DNA of 64,000 bases from Pandoraea pulmonicola (GTDB lineage Bacteria; Pseudomonadota; Gammaproteobacteria; Burkholderiales; Burkholderiaceae). The DNA lies in contig NZ_CP010310.2 in assembly GCF_000815105.2 (NCBI RefSeq), positions 5,642,001-5,706,000 of the forward strand, given 5' to 3'. Below are positions 1 through 9,343 of the stretch, piece by piece. Each line of letters begins with the position of its first letter. The first letter of the stretch is position 1. The notes beneath the pieces are model-generated. The model ran no database searches, was not told the DNA's origin, and saw only the letters and a program-made list of their open reading frames with translations. The translations under genes and the position numbers were made by a program.

Positions 1-419
1 TTGGCCTTGACCTTGCTGGTGATCCACGCGTCGTTCGAGCGCGAGCCGAACGAACTCTTCGGCGCGATGGCAAGTTCGTCGACGATGCCGCGCACGTTGC
101 TGATCTGCTTGACGATGTTCACGGCGGCCTGCTTGCTGGCCTCGTTCGGGACTTCGCCGGTCAACAGTACGCGACGGTTGAAGACGGTCACGTTCACGTG
201 CACCGCGTCGTCGGTCAGCGTATTGGCAATGTTGGCTTCGGCCTTGACCTGAATCTCGCGGTCTTCCGTCTGCGCGCCGACGGAACGGCGGTCGGTGGCG
301 ATGAGCGCGCCGGTGGCGGCGCCGCCGAGGATGATGGGGGCGCAACCGGCCAGGGTCGCTGCGATCAACACTGCCGCTACGAGCGGCTTAACAACGCCTT
401 GCACGCGTTGGAAACTCAT
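1..419 (-). CDS. dolP: BON-domain outer-membrane lipoprotein (DolP/YraP-like), 3' end cut by window edge
   Basis: The protein starts at the ATG complementary to 417-419, preceded by an AAGGAG ribosome site. A hydrophobic signal ends in the lipobox LAGC at about residues 23-26, so the mature protein should be a lipoprotein. After it comes a BON domain with the usual NVTVFNRRVLLTGEV strand-turn pattern, followed by a conserved SRSNDAWITSKVKA stretch that begins the second BON repeat. Known DolP has two BON domains, binds anionic phospholipid and supports outer-membrane integrity. It lies downstream of yraN and diaA on the same strand, the same order as in Escherichia coli, which supports the name. 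The rest of the second BON domain lies outside the window. Confidence 0.85.
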   Translation of the reverse strand, partial: MSFQRVQGVVKPLVAAVLIAATLAGCAPIILGGAATGALIATDRRSVGAQTEDREIQVKAEANIANTLTDDAVHVNVTVFNRRVLLTGEVPNEASKQAAVNIVKQISNVRGIVDELAIAPKSSFGSRSNDAWITSKVKA

Positions 420-537
420 CGGTCATTCTCCTTGTTGGATGGTCGAACGGGGCGGCCCCCGCCGCGCCCAGCCGGCACCGTCCGCCCCCGCGATCCGGTA
501 CCCGTCATGATCTTGACGCCTCAGGATGCCAATAGGT

Positions 538-1612
<1,075 letters not shown>

Positions 1613-1717
1613 GGTTGTTCCGATGTTTACCGTTTCCGGCAATGCCGGTGTCGCTGCGCCGCGAGAGGCCCATGAGGCCCATGAGGCGATGGCTTCGCTT
1701 CGCCGGAGGACGCCGTC

Positions 1718-2602
1718 ATGAGCGAGCGTCTGCTGTCGCTGGCCGAGGGCCAGCATTACCCGACGGGCACGCTGTACGTCGTCGCCACACCGTTGGGCAA
1801 TACCGCCGACATCACCGTGCGAGCGTTGCATATCCTCGGCATGGTGGACGCCATCGCCTGTGAAGATACGCGCAACAGCGCGCAGTTGCTGCAGCGCTAT
1901 GGCATCGATCGCCCGCTGATCGCCGCCCACGAGCACAACGAAAATGCGGCCGCGGCGCGGCTCGTCGAGCGTTTGCAGGCCGGCGAGCGCATCGCCTACA
2001 TTTCGGACGCTGGCACCCCCGGCATCTCCGATCCGGGGGCGCGACTGGTGGATGCAGTCCGCGCCGCCGGGCTCGGCGTGGTGCCGGTGCCGGGCGCCAG
2101 CGCGGTGATCACGCTGCTGTCGGCAGCGGGCGCCTGGGTGGAGTCGTTCACCTTCGTGGGTTTCCTGCCGCCGAAGGCGCAACAGCGTGCGCAGGCCATC
2201 ACGGCGTTGGCCGGTTCACTCTCGGCGCAGGTGTTTTACGAAGCGCCGCACCGGATCGTGGAGACCGTCGCGGCGCTGGCCGAGGGCTTGGGCGGCGAGC
2301 GCCGGCTATTGATCGGCCGCGAGTTGACGAAGCGTTTCGAGGAGATTCACGAGTGCGCGCTGAGCGAAGGCGTGGCGTGGCTCAAGGCGGACGCGAATCG
2401 CCAGCGCGGCGAGTTCGTTCTGGCGGTGTCGGGCGCGACGGCGAGCATCGTCGACGACGGCGTGGACGCCGAAGCGCAGCGCGTGCTCGCGCTGCTCGTG
2501 GCCGAGTTGCCGACGAAGAGCGCCGCCAAACTCGCCGCGGCCATCACCGGCGCGCCCAGGAACGCGCTCTACGAGCGAGCGCTGGCGCTCAAGAACGGGT
2601 AA
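1718..2602 (+). CDS. rsmI: 16S rRNA (cytidine1402-2'-O)-methyltransferase RsmI
   Basis: RsmI methylates the 2'-hydroxyl of C1402 in 16S rRNA using S-adenosylmethionine. The 294-residue protein opens with [21 protein letters not shown], the start of the tetrapyrrole-methylase fold. It continues with [11 protein letters not shown] and the SAM-site loop [17 protein letters not shown] near residue 90. Length matches the family. A GGAGGA ribosome site precedes the ATG by about seven bases. It diverges from yraN, and the next gene on the right is convergent. The upstream gap holds a short tandem GAGGCCCAT duplication. Confidence 0.95.
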   Translation: MSERLLSLAEGQHYPTGTLYVVATPLGNTADITVRALHILGMVDAIACEDTRNSAQLLQRYGIDRPLIAAHEHNENAAAARLVERLQAGERIAYISDAGTPGISDPGARLVDAVRAAGLGVVPVPGASAVITLLSAAGAWVESFTFVGFLPPKAQQRAQAITALAGSLSAQVFYEAPHRIVETVAALAEGLGGERRLLIGRELTKRFEEIHECALSEGVAWLKADANRQRGEFVLAVSGATASIVDDGVDAEAQRVLALLVAELPTKSAAKLAAAITGAPRNALYERALALKNG

Positions 2603-2781
2603 CGGACCGCGCTTGGGACCGCGCTTGGACTACGTGCCGTAAGGACGGCAGAGCGAGGGCCAGAATCGGATGTTTCCGCTGGCCCTTGCGGTATTCCCCC
2701 AAACTTCCCCTTGGCTGCGTATCGCGCGGCGCGCCAGCGCCCCCAGTAGCGCAGCTGCCACGTAAGCACCGGACACAAAGG

Positions 2782-2813
2782 AAAAAACCCGCCAAAGCGG
2801 TCGCTTCGTCGGG
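2782..2813 (-). terminator. Rho-independent terminator of the ABC importer operon
   Basis: Read on the minus strand, an interrupted stem (CCCG-GAAGC paired with GCTT-CGGG) is followed at once by six T. It lies 25-55 bases past the stop of the ATP-binding gene at 2839, as expected for the end of that operon. Confidence 0.75.
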
Positions 2814-2838
2814 CTCTTTCCACGGCTTCGACGCTGCG

Positions 2839-3633
2839 TCAGCTCAGCAGCAGCGCATCGTCGTCGAGTTGTTCGCCGCGCGTGCGCTCGAACATCTGCA
2901 GCAGGTCAGGCACGTCCAGCCCCTTGCGCTCCTCGCCCGAGACGTCCAGCACCACCTTGCCCTGGTGCAGCATCACCGTGCGATCGCCGTAGTCGAGCGC
3001 CTGGCGCATGCTGTGCGTGACCATCATCGCCGTCAGCTTGCTTTCCTGCACGATGCGCGCCGTCAGCTCGAGCACGAACGCCGCCGTCTTCGGATCGAGC
3101 GCCGCCGTGTGCTCGTCGAGCAGTAGAATCCGTGACGGCTGCAACGACGCCATCAGCAGACTCACCGCCTGGCGCTGACCGCCCGACAACAAGCCGATAC
3201 GGTCCGACAGACGATTCTCCAGGCCGAGGTTGAGCAGGCTCAGCTTGTCGCGGAAACGCTCGCGCAGTTCCCTGTTCAGTGCGAACCGGAAGCTGCGACT
3301 CTCACCCCGCTTGACCGCCAGCGCCATGTTCTCTTCGATGGTCAGCGCCTCGCACGTGCCGGCCATCGGGTCCTGGAACACGCGCGCCACCTGGCTCGCG
3401 CGCTGCCACGCCGTCTTCTTTGTGACGTCGTTGCCGTCGATCGAAATATTGCCCGAATCCACCGTCAGGTCGCCGCTGATCGCGTTGAGGAACGTCGACT
3501 TGCCCGCACCGTTGGAACCGATCACCGTCACGAACTGGCCGGTCGGGATATCCAGCGACATGCCGCGCAGTGCACGGTTCTCGATGGGCGTGCCCGGGTT
3601 GAAAGTGATCTTGAGATCTTTTGCGCTCAACAT
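2839..3633 (-). CDS. ABC transporter ATP-binding protein of a TrpX/YvrO-like amino-acid importer
   Basis: This 264-residue nucleotide-binding subunit has the Walker A GSNGAGKST near residue 40, a Q-loop at VFQDP, the signature LSGGQRQAVSLLM and the Walker B ILLLDEHTAALDP. The glutamate and histidine that follow Walker B are separated in the order EHTAALD, typical of this COG1101 group. It sits two bases after the permease gene and downstream of a PF04392-type binding-protein gene, so the three form one importer operon. Members of this group have been tied to tryptophan or tyrosine uptake in some bacteria. The substrate here cannot be read from sequence. A terminator follows it. Confidence 0.9.
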   Translation of the reverse strand: MLSAKDLKITFNPGTPIENRALRGMSLDIPTGQFVTVIGSNGAGKSTFLNAISGDLTVDSGNISIDGNDVTKKTAWQRASQVARVFQDPMAGTCEALTIEENMALAVKRGESRSFRFALNRELRERFRDKLSLLNLGLENRLSDRIGLLSGGQRQAVSLLMASLQPSRILLLDEHTAALDPKTAAFVLELTARIVQESKLTAMMVTHSMRQALDYGDRTVMLHQGKVVLDVSGEERKGLDVPDLLQMFERTRGEQLDDDALLLS

Positions 3634-3635
3634 GA

Positions 3636-4544
3636 TCAGGCGCCTCCGTTCTTACGCGCGAACAGCTTGCGACGCGTCGCAGGCAGCACCAGCGCCACCG
3701 CCACGAGCAAGGCCGTCACCAGGTTGAGGTCCTGCGCCTTCAGACCGATGAAATCGCTGTTCAGCGCGAGCGCGATGAAGAAGCGATACAGCACGGCGCC
3801 GACCACCACGGCCAGTGTCGTGAGGATAAGCCGGCGCGCCGGCAGAATCGTCTCGCCGATGATCACCGCCGCCAGACCGATCACGATCGTACCGATGCCC
3901 ATCGAGATGTCCGCCCCGCCCTGCGATTGCGCGAACAGCGCACCCGCCAGCGCCACGAGCGCGTTCGACAACGCCATGCCCGCGAGGATCTCATGACCGG
4001 TGTTCACGCCCTGCGCACGCGCCATGCGCGGATTCGCGCCCGTCGAGCGCATCGCGAGCCCCTGCTGCGACGAGAAGAAGTAATCGAGACCCAGCTTCAC
4101 CACGACAACGACCACCAGCAACATGGCCGGACGCAGCACGTAGTCGGGCAGCCAGCCCGGTGCGTTCTCCGGCAGCAGCATCGTGAAGACGGTCGGCGAC
4201 GTGATCAGCGGCACGTTCGGCGCGCCCATCACACGCAGGTTCACCGAATAGAGCGCGATCATCATCAGGATACTGGCCAGCAGATCCATGATTTTCAGAC
4301 GCACGTTGAGCCACCCGGTGATGAACCCGGCCACCGAGCCCGCCGCCATCGCGGCCAGCGTCGCTGCGAACGGGTTGGTGCCACCAGCGATCAGCGTCGC
4401 AGCCACCGCGCCGCCAAGCGCGAAGCTGCCGTCAACGGTCAGATCGGGAAAGTTGAGGATGCGGAAGGAAATCAGCACCCCGAGCGCCACGAGACTGAAG
4501 ATCAGACCGATCTCCAGCGCGCCCATCATAGAAAAAAGGGACAT
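3636..4544 (-). CDS. ABC transporter permease (COG4120 type)
   Basis: A 302-residue polytopic membrane protein with about eight to nine hydrophobic segments, starting MSLFSMMGALEIGL. The stretch RILNFPDLTVDGSF after the first segment is characteristic of this branch of the BPD_transp_2 family. The ATG at 4544 is chosen because the hydrophobic N-terminus begins there; an alternative start at 4565 adds seven polar residues. A 234-bp gap separates it from the binding-protein gene upstream, longer than usual inside an operon. That gap holds GC-rich hairpins but no T-tract, so read-through is assumed. Confidence 0.9.
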   Translation of the reverse strand: MSLFSMMGALEIGLIFSLVALGVLISFRILNFPDLTVDGSFALGGAVAATLIAGGTNPFAATLAAMAAGSVAGFITGWLNVRLKIMDLLASILMMIALYSVNLRVMGAPNVPLITSPTVFTMLLPENAPGWLPDYVLRPAMLLVVVVVVKLGLDYFFSSQQGLAMRSTGANPRMARAQGVNTGHEILAGMALSNALVALAGALFAQSQGGADISMGIGTIVIGLAAVIIGETILPARRLILTTLAVVVGAVLYRFFIALALNSDFIGLKAQDLNLVTALLVAVALVLPATRRKLFARKNGGA

Positions 4545-4778
4545 TTTCGTAATTCCACTGCGCAAGACGGCCCGTGCCGGGTCACGGCATCAGCAGCGCT
4601 CGCACGGCCGGCGTCGGCCAGTTCGGGTCATAGCCGGTCGTTTTGCGACCGCGTTCGGGGGGAGCCATCCCGCCCATTCGATAGGAAAAGAGCGGCGGGG
4701 ACAGATCGTGTCCGGGCGCCGCCCTGTCGTTCACCGATGCCACGGACGGTCGGCCCGCCGCACCGGTGTCACGCGCAC

Positions 4779-5765
4779 TTACTGTTTGATAACCGTCTTG
4801 GCTTCCTTCACCAGATCGTCCGAGAGCGTCACGCCTTGCTTGGCGGCCGCTGCCGTGTTCACGAACAGTTCCAGGTTCGAGCTGGTCTGCGAAGCGATCG
4901 CCCCCGGCTTCTCACCCTTCAGGATGCGGCCCACGACCTTGCCGGTCTGACGGCCCAGATCATAGTAGTTGATGCCCAGCGCCGCGATGGCGCCACGCTT
5001 CACGCTGTCCGTATCCGAGGCGACCAGCGGGATCTTGCGGTCGTTGGCAACCTTCACCAGCGACTCGTACGCCGACACGACGTTGTTGTCCGTGTTCGTG
5101 TAGATCACGTCGACCTTGCCGACCAGGCTGCTCGCTGCCGAACTGATGTCGACGGTACGCGGCGCCGCGGCTTCCACCAGCGTCATGCCGGCGGCGGGCA
5201 ACAGCTTCTTGAGTTCGTTGACGACCACGACCGAGTTCGCCTCGCCCGGGTTGTACACCATGCCCACGCGCTTGGCGTTCGGCACCACACGCTTGATCAG
5301 GGCGACCTGCTTGTCGAGCGGCAGCTTGTCCGACACGCCCGTCACGTTGGTGCCCGACGGCTCCCAGCTCTTCACCAGTTGCGCCGCGACCGGATCGGTC
5401 ACGCCCGAGTACACCAGCGGCACGGTCTTGGTCGCCGCCGCCACGGCCTGCGCGGTCGGCGTGGCGATGCCGATGATCGCATCCGGCTTGTCGCCCACGA
5501 ACTTGCGGGCGATCTGCGCGGCGGTGCCGACGTTGCCCTGTGCGCTCTGATATTCCCACTTGAGGTTCTTGCCGACCTCGTAGCCTTCAGCCTTGAGTTC
5601 GTCGCGCGCGCCATCGCGGATGGCGTCGAGTGCCGGGTGCTCCACGATCGCCAGCACGGAAACCGTCTTCGTATCCTGCGCGAATGCCGCGCCGGTCGTC
5701 CCCAACAACGTTGCGGCCACCGCGCACAGCAGGGTGCGCTTGGCGTATTTGCCCATCGTCGACAT
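4779..5765 (-). CDS. ABC transporter substrate-binding protein (PF04392 family)
   Basis: A periplasmic binding protein of 328 residues. The signal peptide runs from MGKYAKRTLL to AAFAQ, with cleavage likely after AFA near residue 28. The mature part shows the family pattern VLAIVEHPALDAIRDG at its start, then IGIATPTAQAVAA, VYSGVTDPVAA and VGMVYNPGEANS. The last resembles the hinge of LacI-type two-lobed binding proteins. A GGAGGAG ribosome site lies seven bases before the ATG at 5765. It is the first gene of the importer operon with the permease and ATPase. The ligand is unknown; aromatic amino acids are one possibility from characterised relatives. Confidence 0.9.
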   Translation of the reverse strand: MSTMGKYAKRTLLCAVAATLLGTTGAAFAQDTKTVSVLAIVEHPALDAIRDGARDELKAEGYEVGKNLKWEYQSAQGNVGTAAQIARKFVGDKPDAIIGIATPTAQAVAAATKTVPLVYSGVTDPVAAQLVKSWEPSGTNVTGVSDKLPLDKQVALIKRVVPNAKRVGMVYNPGEANSVVVVNELKKLLPAAGMTLVEAAAPRTVDISSAASSLVGKVDVIYTNTDNNVVSAYESLVKVANDRKIPLVASDTDSVKRGAIAALGINYYDLGRQTGKVVGRILKGEKPGAIASQTSSNLELFVNTAAAAKQGVTLSDDLVKEAKTVIKQ

Positions 5766-6135
5766 TGAAACTCCTCCAGGAATGCATCTTTTTTGAAAGG
5801 TGCGCCGGGCCCGGGTCTCGGCGGGCCTCAATCGGATGCACACAAAGCGTGCACCTGCGCGTGGGGCACAGTCTACCCACATCGCCTGCGCCGAACAACG
5901 GTTGCCAACACAACCTCCTCAGAGGCCCGCCGAGCATCGGATTGCGCCCGGAAGCTGGCATTTTCATGCGGCAATCGGAAAAAAATTAGACGATTTGGTC
6001 GCGAGCCATTCGAGGCGCGCACATTCATGCGATGCGTTCCGCCGACGAGATACCGAGAAAAACGAAACAATGAGGGAAATATCACCCGCAATGTGCGGGA
6101 ATCGCACAATAAACAGGCAGCCCCCGTCCCATTTT
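5766..6135. other. Intergenic region upstream of the ABC importer
   Basis: This 370-bp gap lies between two minus-strand genes and must carry the importer promoter. Just past the rlpA stop, the minus strand has a short CCCGC-ACATT-GCGGG hairpin with a weak T-rich tail. No riboswitch pattern or credible small gene was seen. Confidence 0.5.
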
Positions 6136-6840
6136 TTAAGACGCGTCTGCTTTCGGTGCGGGAGGGACGGTGTCGGCGGAAGGGGCGGGGGCCGCAGGCG
6201 GCGGTGTCGGCACTCGGGACGCGTTACTGTTGTTGCCGGCCTCGTCGAGGCCGAGTGCCGCGATTTCGCTGCGCGACAGGCGACGGATCTCGACCTTGGT
6301 GTGGCCTGCCCTGATGAAGTCGAGCTGCTTGGCCGCCCCGTAGGACAGATCGATGATGCGCTTGCGCGTGTAGGGCCCGCGATCGTTGATCTTCACGACC
6401 ACCGCCTTGTTGTTGGCGACGTTGCGCACCAGCACGAAGCTGGCCAGCGGCAGTGTGGGATGCGCGGCGGTGAGCTCGTTCATATCGAACGTTTCGCCGG
6501 TCGCGGTGCGGCGCCCGTGAAACTTCTTGCCGTACCACGAGGCCGTGCCGGTCTGGAAGAAGGTGCCCGCGTCCGCGCGCAGGCGGGCTTCGCCGTCACG
6601 CTCCGGCGCATTCGGGTCGCCGGGATTGAGCCCCTCGTTGCGATACGCCCGGCCCGGCCAATGCAGGTCGAAACTCGAGCCGACCGGCGCGTTGGCTTCG
6701 CGCGCACGCGCACCCCCGCCTGTCGCCGGAGTGGCGGCAGCCGTCTGGCTGGGGGGTTCGAGCGGCGTTGTGCAGGCTGTCAACGTCAGGGCGAGGGCGC
6801 AGCCGACCGCGAACCGTGTGAGCATGTCGCGTGTTCGCAT
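6136..6840 (-). CDS. rlpA: RlpA septal-ring lipoprotein (endolytic transglycosylase family)
   Basis: A 234-residue lipoprotein. The signal ends in the lipobox LTAC at about residues 20-23. The double-psi beta-barrel RlpA domain covers roughly residues 95-185: GTASWYGKKFHGRRTATGE, then AAHPTLPLASFVLVRN, then VVKINDRGPYTRKRIIDLS. Known RlpA proteins cleave naked glycan strands at the septum. The C-terminal tail is Pro/Ala-rich, and no SPOR domain is present, unlike E. coli RlpA. The ATG at 6840 gives a normal signal peptide; a GTG at 6858 is an alternative start. Confidence 0.88.
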   Translation of the reverse strand: MRTRDMLTRFAVGCALALTLTACTTPLEPPSQTAAATPATGGGARAREANAPVGSSFDLHWPGRAYRNEGLNPGDPNAPERDGEARLRADAGTFFQTGTASWYGKKFHGRRTATGETFDMNELTAAHPTLPLASFVLVRNVANNKAVVVKINDRGPYTRKRIIDLSYGAAKQLDFIRAGHTKVEIRRLSRSEIAALGLDEAGNNSNASRVPTPPPAAPAPSADTVPPAPKADAS

Positions 6841-7140
6841 AGGCCGCGAGTTTAACACGCGACCAAAGTCAACCCATCAGCGAGCGTTCACTTACCCGAT
6901 AGGTCTTGTTACCAAACGTTACCGCGCTTTGCATACCATCCCGGCCCGAGCCCTTTCCGAAAGTCCTTTTCGAGCACTCGCGCGTCGCGCCCGATCCGCA
7001 CCCGGACCGTCCCCGGGCACTTTCCGCCCGCTTGCCGAGCCATTTTGTCCAGCCCCCCACGGCACCGCCGCGCGCGGCACGCCGGGCGGCGCACCCGCAG
7101 CCCGAATTACAATAGACGAAAACCGCGTCCCCGATACCTC
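6841..7140. other. Divergent intergenic region rlpA / glyoxalase-II-like gene
   Basis: A 300-bp gap between divergent genes that should contain both promoters. A region near 6890-6950 is relatively AT-rich, with the related pieces TTGTTACC and CGTTACCG. No RNA gene or conserved operator could be recognised. Confidence 0.4.
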
Positions 7141-7797
7141 ATGAACGTCACCCTGATACCTGTTACGCCTTTCCAGCAAAACTGCACCCTGCTCGTTTGC
7201 GATGCGACGCAACGCGCCGCCGTGGTCGATCCCGGCGGCGACATCGACCGGATCGTGGGCGAGATCGAGCGCCAGGGGGTGACGCTCGAGAAGATCTTCC
7301 TGACGCACGGCCATCTGGATCACTGCGGCGGCGCGGGCACGCTGGCCGAGAAGTACGGCGTGCCGATCGAGGGCCCGCATCCGGACGACGCCTTCTGGAT
7401 CGACCAGCTCCAGACACAGAGCGCGCGCTTCGGCTTTCCCGAGCCGCAGCCGTTCACGCCGGATCGCTGGCTGGGCGACGGCGACACCGTCCAGTTCGGC
7501 GACATCACGCTCGACGTGCTGCATTGCCCGGGACATACCCCGGGCCATGTCGTCTTCTTTTCGGCCGACGAGCAGCTCGCCAGCGTGGGCGACGTGCTCT
7601 TCGCCGGTTCCATCGGCCGTACCGACTTCCCGCGCGGCAATCATGCCGACCTGATCGCGTCGATCCGCGACAAGCTCTGGCCGCTTGGCAACGACGTGAC
7701 GTTCATCCCGGGTCACGGTCCCGTCTCCACGTTCGGTCAGGAGCGTCAGACCAATCCTTACGTCGCCGACGCGGTGCTCGCCCGGAGCGCCGTATGA
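7141..7797 (+). CDS. Metallo-beta-lactamase-fold hydrolase, glyoxalase II-like (YcbL type)
   Basis: A 218-residue MBL-fold enzyme. The dinuclear metal motif is [10 protein letters not shown] near residues 59-68. Further metal ligands are the His in [11 protein letters not shown], the Asp in [17 protein letters not shown] and the His in [11 protein letters not shown]. The pattern [10 protein letters not shown] near the C-terminus is typical of the YcbL branch of glyoxalase II-like thioesterases, which is shorter than true glyoxalase II. Physiological substrate unknown. It overlaps the next gene by four bases (ATGA), so the two are probably translationally coupled. Confidence 0.9.
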   Translation: MNVTLIPVTPFQQNCTLLVCDATQRAAVVDPGGDIDRIVGEIERQGVTLEKIFLTHGHLDHCGGAGTLAEKYGVPIEGPHPDDAFWIDQLQTQSARFGFPEPQPFTPDRWLGDGDTVQFGDITLDVLHCPGHTPGHVVFFSADEQLASVGDVLFAGSIGRTDFPRGNHADLIASIRDKLWPLGNDVTFIPGHGPVSTFGQERQTNPYVADAVLARSAV

Positions 7798-8588
7798 GCG
7801 AGGCCGTGTCGCGCATCCCGTCGCGGATCATCCCCGTCGACGAGGAGATTTTCGTCAGTACCGACGTGGAGGCCGACGGCCCCATTCCGGGCCCGCATTC
7901 CATGCTGAGCTTCGCGTCGGCGGCATACACGGCCGACAAGGAGCTGATCGGCACATTCAGCGCCAACCTGGAACTACTGCCCGACGCCAAAGGGCATCCG
8001 CTCACGATGAAGTGGTGGAAGACCGAGCCGGACGCATGGGCCGCGTGCCGCGTCGATCCGGAAGATCCCGCCAAGGCGCTCAAGGCTTACGTGAAATGGG
8101 TGGAGAAGCTGCCAGGCAAGCCGGTCTTCGTCGCCTACCCGGCCGGCTTCGATTTCACGTTCATGTTCTGGTACATGATGCGTTTCGTCGGCCGGTGTCC
8201 GTTCTCATGGTCGGCGCTCGACATCAAGACGCTGGCGTTCGCGATGACCGGCATGCCGTATCGCAAGTGCATCAAGCCGCGCTTGCCGCAGGTCTGGCTC
8301 GATCCGCTGCCGCACACGCACGTGGCGCTGGACGACGCGCTCGAACAAGGCGCCCTCTTCTGCAACATGCTGGCCGAGCTGCGCGAGCAGCAGAAGACGC
8401 TCGGCGCCATGCCGGAGTGGCGTGGCGCGGGCCTGACGGCGAACGCCGACGCGCCCGCGTTCGGCTCGGCCGCCGCCGGCGCCGCAACGCCTGTGGCCGG
8501 CCCGTCGGAGGCCGCCGAGGCCACCGAGACGACCAACGCCGAATCACCGGAAACCGGCCCCGGCAAGGACAGCACGGCACACGGCTGA
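7794..8588 (+). CDS. DEDD-family 3'-5' exonuclease-like protein
   Basis: A 264-residue protein with an RNase H-like exonuclease core. [11 protein letters not shown] near residues 20-30 supplies the first acidic pair, [13 protein letters not shown] near residue 110 the second acidic region, and [13 protein letters not shown] near residue 175 the His/Asp pair. The last 65 residues are Ala/Glu/Thr-rich and look disordered. Whether it acts on RNA or DNA cannot be told. The start overlaps the stop of the MBL-fold gene (ATGA), suggesting a two-gene operon. Confidence 0.75.
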   Translation: MSEAVSRIPSRIIPVDEEIFVSTDVEADGPIPGPHSMLSFASAAYTADKELIGTFSANLELLPDAKGHPLTMKWWKTEPDAWAACRVDPEDPAKALKAYVKWVEKLPGKPVFVAYPAGFDFTFMFWYMMRFVGRCPFSWSALDIKTLAFAMTGMPYRKCIKPRLPQVWLDPLPHTHVALDDALEQGALFCNMLAELREQQKTLGAMPEWRGAGLTANADAPAFGSAAAGAATPVAGPSEAAEATETTNAESPETGPGKDSTAHG

Positions 8589-8632
8589 TCCGACGCAACG
8601 CCGCGCGGCGCGCCCTGCGCCGCGCCTGTGGC

Positions 8633-8989
8633 TTACAGCACGTCGTTCGCCAGCGCCGGCGGACGTGCGATGACCGCCTTGTCGCCGTTGACCACGATCG
8701 GGCGTTGCAACAGCTTCGGGTGCTTCGCGATCGCCGCGAGCAATTCACCATCCGTGAGCGACGGATCGTTCAGCCCCAACTCGGTGTACTCGGTTTCGTT
8801 GCTGCGGATCATCTCGCGCACGGGCACGTCGAGCAGCTTGTGCAGACGCTTGAGGTCGGCGAGCGTGGGCGGCGTCTTCAGGTATTCGATGATTTGCAGA
8901 TCGCCGCCGCCTACGGACGGCGAGCCCTCCACGAGGGCCAGCGCTTCGCGCGACTTCGAGCAGCGCGGGTTGTGATACACGGTGATCAT
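8633..8989 (-). CDS. ArsC-family arsenate reductase (glutaredoxin type), YfgD-like
   Basis: A 118-residue thioredoxin-fold protein of the ArsC family. The redox Cys is at residue 10 in HNPRCSKSREAL, and the family pattern IIEYLKTPPT follows. It also has RSNETEY and the terminal KLLQRPIVVNGDKAVIARPP. True ArsC reduces arsenate with glutathione and glutaredoxin; many stand-alone relatives have unknown roles, and no arsenic-efflux gene is nearby. GGAG precedes the ATG. A terminator-like hairpin ends only 17 bases upstream of the start, see the separate entry. Confidence 0.85.
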   Translation of the reverse strand: MITVYHNPRCSKSREALALVEGSPSVGGGDLQIIEYLKTPPTLADLKRLHKLLDVPVREMIRSNETEYTELGLNDPSLTDGELLAAIAKHPKLLQRPIVVNGDKAVIARPPALANDVL

Positions 8990-9006
8990 GGTGACTCCAA
9001 TACGTC

Positions 9007-9045
9007 AAAAAAAGCGCCTGGCGTGACGTCGTCGTTCACGCCAGG
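9007..9045 (-). terminator. Terminator-like hairpin with T7 directly upstream of the arsC-like gene
   Basis: Minus strand: a perfect ten-base-pair stem, CCTGGCGTGA paired with TCACGCCAGG, then GCGC and seven T. It ends about 17 bases before the start codon at 8989. It would either end a minus-strand RNA arising in 9046-9340 or act as an attenuator in the reductase leader. Confidence 0.6.
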
Positions 9046-9343
9046 AACGTGCGCTCCGAGTATGCATGGTATCGTCGGATGTCGCTACTCACGGCACGTC
9101 CGTGACGGCACGCCCCGCTTCTTTGTCGGCTTCACCCCATTCACTTCGCATATCGTCCATATCGTTCGTATCGTCCGACGCAGGCGCCGTCGCATCGGCA
9201 TCCGCCCGACGCCTGATCGGCGTCTTCGTGTCATCTCCGTGATGTCATCTCCGTGTTAACCGCGCTGTGCGTCACACGGATGACACCTAAGATAGGCAAA
9301 GAGCGTCTGCGTCGCACGGTCGGCTTTTTCAGGAGACAGTGAC
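9046..9343. other. Intergenic region with no recognisable gene
   Basis: About 300 bp between divergent genes. It contains CATATCGTCCATATCGTTCGTATCGTCC, written here only as a tract of near-repeats of ATATCGT at about 9148-9178, and a second doublet GTGTCATCTCCGTGATGTCATCTCCGTG split around 9228-9256. No conserved coding frame was found on either strand. Confidence 0.4.

Noticed and set aside
2603..2838. RNase P RNA gene next to rsmI
   Set aside because: The gap lacks the conserved RNase P core sequences that would be expected; only a terminator for the ABC operon was found.
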